From: Gp6-AA40 sp036407095
GTDB lineage: Bacteria > Acidobacteriota > Vicinamibacteria > Vicinamibacterales > UBA2999
Assembly (NCBI GenBank): GCA_036407095.1
Contig: DASWZV010000153.1
Coordinates: forward strand, 1-64,000
Direction: 5' to 3'
DNA length: 64,000 nt
Position numbers and translations under genes: made by a program. This document shows, in pieces, positions 58,225 to 64,000 of the stretch. The first letter of the stretch is position 1. Every line of letters starts with the position of its first letter. The notes beneath the pieces are model-generated. The model was not told the origin of the DNA and searched no databases. It saw only the letters and a program-made list of their open reading frames with translations.

Positions 58225-60864
58225 ATGGCCCTCGCTGCGGGCGACAGGCTCGGTCCTTATGAGGTCATCTCGCTCGTTGGCGCGGGTGGGATGGGCGAGG
58301 TCTATCGTGCGCGCGACCCACGGGTCAATCGCGACGTCGCAATCAAGACGTCCACGTCACAGTTCAGCGAACGTTTCGGGCGTGAAGCGCGCGCCGTAGC
58401 GGCGCTCAATCACCCGAACATCTGCACGCTCTACGACGTTGGTCCTGACTACCTTGTCATGGAGTACGTCGAGGGAGACGATCTCAAGGGTCCGCTACCG
58501 CTCGACGAGGCGCTGCCCGTCGCGAGACAGATCGCCGATGCACTCGATGCCGCACATGCGAAGGGCGTGATTCATCGCGATCTGAAACCCGGCAACATCA
58601 AGGTCACGCCCGACGGCACGGTGAAGGTGCTCGACTTCGGCCTCGCGAAGATCGCAGATGGACCGGCTGAAGCCGGACCCTACGTACATGAGGGCGATCG
58701 TGGGGTCCGGCTTCCGCCGGACCTGTCTCAGTCGCCGACGATGATCGCCGCTACGCAGGCCGGGATCATTCTCGGCACCGCGGCCTACATGTCGCCGGAG
58801 CAGGCGCGCGGCAAGACGGTCGACACGCGCACCGACATCTGGGCCTTCGGTGTCGTCCTCTACGAGCTCATCACCGGCGAGCCGCTCTTCCGCGGCGAAG
58901 ACGTCAGCGAAACCTTGGCCGCCGTGATTCGGAAAGAGCCGGACTGGACACGCGTTCCGCACGAAGTTCGTCGTCTGTTGAAAGCGTGCCTCGAGAAAGC
59001 TCCGAAGAATCGGCTGCGCGACATCGGCGACGTGTGGCGGCTGCTCGATCCAGCCCCTCGGGAAGCTCGAGACGATCGCGCGGCGCGTCGCGCATCGGCG
59101 CTGCCGTGGATGATAGCCACGGCCGTCGCGCTCATTGCCGCAGGCGCGGTCGCATTCATCCATTTCCGCCAGACCGTGCCAGAGCCGCGTGCCGTTCGCT
59201 TTCAGATTCCGCTTCCCGACAAGACGTCCGACGCGAGATATCCCTCGATCTCACCGGACGGACGGCATCTGGCGTTTGCGGCTGCCGGCGAGGATGGACG
59301 GTATCGAATCTGGATCCGTGATCTCGATGCGCTGGCGAGTCGGGTGCTACCGGGCACGGAAGGCGCGATGGGTGGAAGCCCGTTCTGGTCTCCAGATAGT
59401 CACTTCATCGGTTTCTTCGCCGGACTGACCCTGAAGACGATCGACATATCTGGTGGGCGTCCCGTCACCATGGGCAACTACGGACTCCCACAAGGGGCGT
59501 GGGGGCCTGATGGAACGATTCTCGTAGGGTCCACACAAGGCATCAAGCGGATTACCCCGGGGAGCGGGACTCCGTCTCTCGTGACGAAGTTGGTTCGCCC
59601 AAAGGAGAACGGTCACTCGTTCCCGTACTTTCTTCCTGACGGGACACACTTCATCTACACCGCATTTGCCAGCGGCAGTCCTCTTTCAGAAGGCACGGTC
59701 TACGTGGGCAGCCTGCGCCAAGATATGAAGGAGCTGCTCATTCAAGGCACGACGCTCGCGGAGTACGTTGCGCCTGGTGCAGCTGGCCGTCCGGGTCATC
59801 TGATTTACAACAGAAGCGGAACGCTCACGGCGCGCCCGTTCGACAGTGACAGATTGCAGCTCCTCGGAGACGCCTTTCCGATTTCGCAGACCAACGAGGG
59901 AGCCCGAGTCAGTTCCTTTTCTGTCTCGGCCACCGGCGTTGTCGCCTATAGCACCGTTGCCGACGTGAATGGTCTTCAGCTCACGTGGTTCGACCGAGAG
60001 GGTCGCCCGATTCGAACGCTGGGAGAGGCTGGCGAGTTGACCGACCTCGCTGTCTCGAGAGACGGGAAACGAGTGGCGGTGGCCAGAGAAGACGCCGACA
60101 TCTGGCTCTTGGACGACGCTCCCGGTGCGGCGGCTGTCCGCTCTACGACGGCGTCAGGGCTCGAGACGAACCCGGTGTGGTCGCCAGACGGTCAGCAACT
60201 TGCGTACTCATCCAACCAGGGTGAAGGGAGCTACAGCGGTTACGTGCGGCCTGTGAATGGAAGCGGACAGGATCAATTGGTAGCGAAGGGAGGTGTGCGG
60301 GTCCGCGACTGGCGCGGCGGCTATCTGATCTACGACACCACACCGTCGCCTGGAGTGCACGGCATTCAGATGTGGTATGTGCCGCTTGCCGGCGATCAGC
60401 GCCCGGTGCAGTTGACTCGCGGCGCATTCGACGAAGTCCAGGGTCAATTGGCGCCTGATCCAACCGGCGCGGAGCCGCGATGGATCGCGTTTACGTCGAA
60501 CGCGTCGAGCGATGCCGAGATCTATGTCGAGGCGTTTCCGGCTGGGACTGACAGAGTCCGCATCTCGACCAACGGTGGTCACGCCGCGCGCTGGCGCGCC
60601 GACGGTAAGGAGCTCTTCTATCTGTCGCGCGACGAAACGATGATGGCCGTCGACATTGACGCAGGGAAATCGCTGGTGCACGGCGTCCCACGCGAATTAT
60701 TCAAGACACGCGTCAGGGCAGGTGGCCGGCAGCCGTACAACTCGAAATACAGTGTGTCCCCCGACGGGAAGCGCTTCCTGATCATCGCGAGACCGTCGAC
60801 CGACGATGTTAGACCTCCCGGGATCACCGTGGTGCTGAATTGGCTCGCGGGGGTGAAGAAGTGA
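58225..60864 (+). CDS. Membrane Ser/Thr protein kinase with TolB/PD40-type propeller
   Basis: 879 aa. Hanks-type kinase at about 9-275: VGAGGMGEVYRARD, Lys41 in DVAIK, catalytic Asp119 in HRDLKPGN, DFG Asp137, and SPEQARG (190-196). One transmembrane helix at about 291-313, then WD40/PD40 repeats to 870 in the periplasm (YPSISPDGRHLAF, PFWSPDSHFIGFFA, NPVWSPDGQQLAYSSN). Residues 146-167, between DFG and the APE-like motif, are encoded by a palindromic repeat found elsewhere in intergenic sequence. The gene looks otherwise intact. It probably signals from propeller to kinase; the ligand is unknown. Confidence 0.95.
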   Translation: MALAAGDRLGPYEVISLVGAGGMGEVYRARDPRVNRDVAIKTSTSQFSERFGREARAVAALNHPNICTLYDVGPDYLVMEYVEGDDLKGPLPLDEALPVARQIADALDAAHAKGVIHRDLKPGNIKVTPDGTVKVLDFGLAKIADGPAEAGPYVHEGDRGVRLPPDLSQSPTMIAATQAGIILGTAAYMSPEQARGKTVDTRTDIWAFGVVLYELITGEPLFRGEDVSETLAAVIRKEPDWTRVPHEVRRLLKACLEKAPKNRLRDIGDVWRLLDPAPREARDDRAARRASALPWMIATAVALIAAGAVAFIHFRQTVPEPRAVRFQIPLPDKTSDARYPSISPDGRHLAFAAAGEDGRYRIWIRDLDALASRVLPGTEGAMGGSPFWSPDSHFIGFFAGLTLKTIDISGGRPVTMGNYGLPQGAWGPDGTILVGSTQGIKRITPGSGTPSLVTKLVRPKENGHSFPYFLPDGTHFIYTAFASGSPLSEGTVYVGSLRQDMKELLIQGTTLAEYVAPGAAGRPGHLIYNRSGTLTARPFDSDRLQLLGDAFPISQTNEGARVSSFSVSATGVVAYSTVADVNGLQLTWFDREGRPIRTLGEAGELTDLAVSRDGKRVAVAREDADIWLLDDAPGAAAVRSTTASGLETNPVWSPDGQQLAYSSNQGEGSYSGYVRPVNGSGQDQLVAKGGVRVRDWRGGYLIYDTTPSPGVHGIQMWYVPLAGDQRPVQLTRGAFDEVQGQLAPDPTGAEPRWIAFTSNASSDAEIYVEAFPAGTDRVRISTNGGHAARWRADGKELFYLSRDETMMAVDIDAGKSLVHGVPRELFKTRVRAGGRQPYNSKYSVSPDGKRFLIIARPSTDDVRPPGITVVLNWLAGVKK
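58659..58724. repeat. Palindromic repeat inside the kinase coding sequence
   Basis: GACCGGCTGAAGCCGGACC, then CTACGTACATGAGGGCGATC, then GGTCCGGC-TTCC-GCCGGACC (58704-58723, 8-bp perfect arms). The first palindrome plus spacer repeats the intergenic copy at 5.77 kb (GGACCCTACGTAC..GAGGG). Its 66 bp are 22 codons, so the reading frame is kept. It falls in the activation loop of the kinase. Confidence 0.85.
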
Positions 60865-60894
60865 TCGCGATGATCTAGAATCGCTCGCGAAACC

Positions 60895-61929
60895 GTGAGA
60901 CGACTCTACCGGCACAACCCGCGCGCCGCGGCGATCACGCTCGTCGCCGTCGCCATCACGCTGACGTCCAGCGCCAGCGCGCAGCGAGCCCCCGCGCAGC
61001 AGCCGGACAGCGATCCACCGACGCTCGTCCAGCTGCGGCCGAACTTCTATCTCATCGCCGGCGCCGGCGGCAATATCGTCATGCAGGTCGGACCCGAGGG
61101 CGTCATCCTCGTGGACTCAGGAACCACAGAGAACGCGGACAAAGTGCTCGCCACCATCCGCCGCGTCACCGACCTGCCGATCCGCTACATCATCAGTACG
61201 TCGATGGACCGCGATCACGTTGGCGGGAACGACAAGCTCGCCAGGGCCGGACTGAGTATCCTCCCGGGCGCGGTCGTGGCCGGTGCGGGCTTGAGCGACG
61301 ACCTGGTCTCCAACTCAGGCAGGGCCAGCGTGCTGGCTCACGAAAACGTGCTGGCCAGAATGACGGCCGCAACGGGCCCGCAGGCCATCCCGTTCGGGCT
61401 GTTTCCGACGAAGACATTCGCCTACAGGCTGTACTCGATGTATCTGAACGGCGAAGGCATTCAGGTGATTCACATGCCGGCGGCGCACACCGATGGCGAC
61501 ACGATCGTGTTCTTCCGGCGTGGCGACGTGATTGCGACGGGCGACATCATCGACACGACCCGTTGGCCCTTCATCGACATCAAACGCGGCGGCACCGTCC
61601 AGGGCGAGATCGATGCGCTGAACCGCCTGATGGATCTGAGCATCCTCAACGTCCCGCTGCAGTGGCAGCCAGACCGTACCTTCCTGGTGCCCGGGCACGG
61701 CTTCGTGTACGACAAGCTCGATCTGCTGGAGTACCGCGACGCGGTGACAGTGGTTCGCGACCGCGTTCAGGACCTCCTCGACGAAGGGCAGACACTCGCG
61801 CAGGTCAAAGCCTCCAATCCCACGCTCGGATACCGGAGCCAGTACGGAAGCGACAGCGGCCCGTGGACGACGGACATGTTCGTCGAGACGATCTACAACG
61901 AGCTCGCAGCAAAGAAGGGGAAGAAATGA
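60895..61929 (+). CDS. Secreted metallo-beta-lactamase-fold protein with altered metal site
   Basis: 344 aa, GTG start, signal peptide (AAAITLVAVAITLTSSASAQ). MBL fold: NFYLIAGAGGNIVMQVGPEGVILVDSG, and the motif region STSMDRDHVGGN, where the canonical HxHxDH reads S103-x-D105-x-D107-H108. Later ligands look intact: HTDGD, VIATGDIID, VPGHGFV. Only one metal site may remain. It is 30 bp after the kinase gene and overlaps the next gene by ATGA. Confidence 0.86.
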   Translation: MRRLYRHNPRAAAITLVAVAITLTSSASAQRAPAQQPDSDPPTLVQLRPNFYLIAGAGGNIVMQVGPEGVILVDSGTTENADKVLATIRRVTDLPIRYIISTSMDRDHVGGNDKLARAGLSILPGAVVAGAGLSDDLVSNSGRASVLAHENVLARMTAATGPQAIPFGLFPTKTFAYRLYSMYLNGEGIQVIHMPAAHTDGDTIVFFRRGDVIATGDIIDTTRWPFIDIKRGGTVQGEIDALNRLMDLSILNVPLQWQPDRTFLVPGHGFVYDKLDLLEYRDAVTVVRDRVQDLLDEGQTLAQVKASNPTLGYRSQYGSDSGPWTTDMFVETIYNELAAKKGKK

Positions 61930-62714
61930 GGAGGGCGGCCTCGACGTTGTTGTTCGTGACGCTCACGCTCGTTGCGCTCGAGGCACAGCGCGGTGGCGGC
62001 GCTCCGCAACCGCCGCGTACCGCCGCGCCAATCGATCTGACTGGTTATTGGGTGTCGATCGTCACGCAGGACTGGCGCTGGCGCATGGTGACGCCTGCGA
62101 AAGGCGACTATCAGGGCGTTCAGATGACGCCCGAGGCCGCAAAGGTTGCCGACGCGTGGGATCCGGCGAAGGACGAAGCCGCAGGCGAGCAATGCAAGTC
62201 CTACGGTGCGCCCGCGTTGATGATGGTTCCTGGGCGGCTTCACATCACCTGGCAGGACGACACAACGCTAAAGGTCGAGAGCGACGCGGGCACGCAGACG
62301 CGACTCCTTCGATTCGGCAACGTCCAAACGCCCGCGGATGCACCGCGCACCTGGCAGGGCGTCTCGCAGGCGCAATGGCTGAAGCCGGGGCCCAACGTGC
62401 CGCTGCAGTTGAGACCAGCGGATCGCGCAGCGGACACACCGCCGGTTCGTCCAACCGGTGGATCGCTGCAAGTCGTCACCAAGAATTTGCGCCCGGGATA
62501 CTTGCGGAAGAACGGCGTTCCCTACAGCGAGAACGCTGTCATGACCGAGTACTGGGATCTCTACAAGCGGCCGAATGGTGAGGAGTGGCTCACCATCACG
62601 ACGCAGCTCGACGATCCGCAATATCTGCGCAACACGAGACTCACGGCGCCGCTCTTCAAGAAGGAACCGAACGGCACCAAATGGGACCCATCCCCTTGTT
62701 CGGCGAGGTGGTGA
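61926..62714 (+). CDS. Secreted protein of unknown function
   Basis: 262 aa with a signal peptide (STLLFVTLTLVALEAQ). The body starts APIDLTGYWVSIVTQDWRWRM, then GEQCKSYGAPALMMVPGRLHITWQDDTTLKVESDAGTQTRLL, ending near KWDPSPCSARW. It shares the DLTG-W opening, the single Cys followed by a Pro-containing loop, and the overall beta-rich plan with the next gene. Coupled to the MBL gene by ATGA. Confidence 0.82.
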   Translation: MRRAASTLLFVTLTLVALEAQRGGGAPQPPRTAAPIDLTGYWVSIVTQDWRWRMVTPAKGDYQGVQMTPEAAKVADAWDPAKDEAAGEQCKSYGAPALMMVPGRLHITWQDDTTLKVESDAGTQTRLLRFGNVQTPADAPRTWQGVSQAQWLKPGPNVPLQLRPADRAADTPPVRPTGGSLQVVTKNLRPGYLRKNGVPYSENAVMTEYWDLYKRPNGEEWLTITTQLDDPQYLRNTRLTAPLFKKEPNGTKWDPSPCSARW

Positions 62715-62718
62715 AGCC

Positions 62719-63687
62719 ATGCGTCGCTTTCGATTGGCCGTCCTGATCTCGTGCGTGATCGCGGCGACGCCCGCGTTCGCTCAGGTCGATCTCACCGGCA
62801 CGTGGCAACGCGTCGGACAGAACGACAACGGCAACGCGCGCGAACCGGTCGATCTCCTGGGCATGCCGCTCAGCGCAGATGGTCGGGCGAAGGCGTTGAG
62901 CTACGACATCGCCGCCCTCTCTGCGACCGAGCGTCAGTGCCAGATGTACCCGCCGTTCTACGCGCTTGTTGGACCGTTCCCGCTGCAGTTTGTCATGGTG
63001 CCGGACCCCGTCACGCAGAAGCTGATGGCCTGGAAGATCCTGGGGTGGGGTGATCGCGACGAGACGATGATCTGGATGGACGGGCGGCCGCATCCGTCGA
63101 AGTACGCGCCGCACCCGCACGGCGGCTTCACCACAGGCACCTGGGAGGGCGACACGCTCACCGCCTTCACCACGCACGCCAAGCTTGGTGACATCAAGCG
63201 CCACCGTGGCTTCAGCAGCGACCGGGCGACGCTGACATATCGCTTCTATAGGCACGGCGACCTTCTAACCGTGACTGGCATTCTCGAAGACCCTGTGTAC
63301 TTGGCGGAGCCGTACGTGCTGACCGAGAACTTCCGCCTCACGACCAATCCCAATAACTTCCCGCTCACAGCGTGCGAGCCAATCGAGGAGTTGCCGTCGC
63401 TGCACGAGAATCCCGCACTCGTTCCACACTACCTGCCCGGCAAACATCCGGCGATGAACGAGATGACCCAGCATTACAACATCCCGCTCGAAGCCGTCCT
63501 CGGCGGGCCCGAGACGATGTATCCGGAGTATCGCAAGAAGATCAAAGACAAGTACGTGATGCCGCCGCCTGTCGTAGGCAGGGGCGGAGGCGGAGCGCCG
63601 GCCGCAGCTCCTGCGGGCGGCCGTGGTGCCCCACCCGCCGGCCGCGGGGCTGCGCCGCCCGCGGGCAGGGGTGCCACTCCGCGCTAG
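62719..63687 (+). CDS. Secreted protein of unknown function, Gly/Ala/Pro-rich tail
   Basis: 322 aa with a signal peptide (LAVLISCVIAATPAFAQ). VDLTGTWQRVGQND, then RQCQMYPPFYALVGPFPLQFVMVPDP, IWMDGRPHPSKYAPHPHGGFTTGTWEGDTLTAFTT and EPYVLTENF. The plan matches the protein at 15.5-16.3 kb. The last 45 residues are a repetitive AGGRGAPPAGRG tail. It follows the preceding gene by 4 bp, so kinase, MBL and both secreted proteins probably form one operon. Its stop overlaps that of the convergent regulator. Confidence 0.82.
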   Translation: MRRFRLAVLISCVIAATPAFAQVDLTGTWQRVGQNDNGNAREPVDLLGMPLSADGRAKALSYDIAALSATERQCQMYPPFYALVGPFPLQFVMVPDPVTQKLMAWKILGWGDRDETMIWMDGRPHPSKYAPHPHGGFTTGTWEGDTLTAFTTHAKLGDIKRHRGFSSDRATLTYRFYRHGDLLTVTGILEDPVYLAEPYVLTENFRLTTNPNNFPLTACEPIEELPSLHENPALVPHYLPGKHPAMNEMTQHYNIPLEAVLGGPETMYPEYRKKIKDKYVMPPPVVGRGGGGAPAAAPAGGRGAPPAGRGAAPPAGRGATPR

Positions 63688-64000
63688 TCCGTTCCTTCCG
63701 ACGGGACGAACTTGTAGCCGACGCCGCGTACGGTCTGGAGAATCTTCGGAGACGCGGGGCGATCTTCCAGATAGCGTCGCAAGCGCACGATGAAGTTGTC
63801 GATCGCGCGCGTATCGGTGCTTTCGTGCAGGTCCCAGACCTCTTCCAGAATCGTGCCGCGCGAGACCGCTTGTCCGGCGTTCTTCACCAGGTAGCGGAGG
63901 AGATCACACTCCATCTGTGTCAACGGGTATGACTTGTCGCGCCAGCGCACTTCCATGGCACCGAAGTCGAGTGTGCGCCCCGCAAACGAGTAGATGTCGG
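63684..64000 (-). CDS. OmpR-family response regulator, C-terminal part (cut by window edge)
   Basis: The frame stays open to the window end at 64000. What is present is the OmpR-type winged helix: LTQMECDLLRYLVKNAGQAVSRGTILEEVWDL, RAIDNFIVRLRRYLED and LQTVRGVGYKFVP. The receiver domain lies beyond the edge. Its stop overlaps that of the convergent secreted-protein gene by 4 bp (CTAG). Confidence 0.9.
   Translation of the reverse strand, partial: DIYSFAGRTLDFGAMEVRWRDKSYPLTQMECDLLRYLVKNAGQAVSRGTILEEVWDLHESTDTRAIDNFIVRLRRYLEDRPASPKILQTVRGVGYKFVPSEGTD

Noticed and set aside
1..64000. tRNA, rRNA or riboswitch genes
   Set aside because: I saw no tRNA T-loop/acceptor pattern, rRNA segment or recognisable riboswitch core by eye; a covariance-model scan would be decisive.

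Overview
This is a GC-rich chromosomal stretch that looks like an acidobacterium, probably of the Vicinamibacteria type. That placement is inferred from gene content: three secreted proteins of the VWFA-related family typical of Acidobacteria (6.1-7.1, 13.6-15.5 and 39.6-42.5 kb), a serine/threonine kinase fused to a TolB-like propeller (58.2-60.9 kb), TonB receptors with an N-terminal carboxypeptidase-regulatory domain, and many secreted proteins of unknown function. I saw no rRNA, tRNA, CRISPR array, prophage or transposase gene. Most of the window is ordinary housekeeping and accessory metabolism, cut by an unusual density of short intergenic repeats.

Layout. 0-5.5 kb: secreted amidase, SDR, two coupled GNAT acetyltransferases, and a sulfite-oxidase-like molybdoenzyme with an extra N-terminal domain. 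5.8-11.6 kb: frataxin (cyaY) coupled to a VWFA protein, a TonB receptor, a secreted unknown and a DsbA-like lipoprotein. 11.6-16.3 kb: quinone reductase, family-2 glycosyltransferase, VWFA protein, secreted unknown. 16.5-19 kb: aldehyde dehydrogenase, a small protein, and an AhpD-like gene whose CxxC motif reads CxxU because of an in-frame TGA. 19-23 kb: flavin monooxygenase-like protein and a divergent intradiol dioxygenase, a HAD phosphatase and an epimerase. 23-27.4 kb: several unrecognised genes. 27.4-30.6 kb: secreted unknown, anti-sigma/sigma pair, amidohydrolase. 30.6-37 kb: MATE exporter bracketed by AT-rich repeats, DinB protein, polyphosphate kinase, and a single-chain aconitase-family enzyme with the swivel domain first. 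37-43.7 kb: two-component pair, large VWFA/TPR protein, split chromate transporter. 43.8-54.6 kb: PhoD phosphatase, ZnuD-like TonB receptor with a Cys/His-rich partner, pseudouridine synthase, msrA, second MATE exporter, sulfurtransferase, htpX. 54.9-58.1 kb: MocR regulator, a pair of inverted MITE-like elements, and a TIGR00300-type enzyme. 58.2-64 kb: kinase, metallo-beta-lactamase-fold protein, two related secreted proteins, and the end of an OmpR-type regulator.

The most notable observation is the AhpD-like gene at 18386-18943. One open frame is interrupted only by TGA at 18596. That TGA replaces the second Cys of a complete E-x11-C-x2-C-x3-H AhpD active site, and a perfect 7-bp stem with a GGTC loop begins 10 nt after it. 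This is what a selenoprotein with a bacterial SECIS looks like. The second is a palindromic repeat, otherwise intergenic here, lying in frame in the activation loop of the kinase. The third is the repeat landscape itself: a GTCCGGCT/AGCCGGAC palindrome family, hairpins built from tandem short words in several sequence families, and MITE-like elements with a GGYTGAYGCATYC core. Several genes take their stop codon, and some their last codons, from these repeats.
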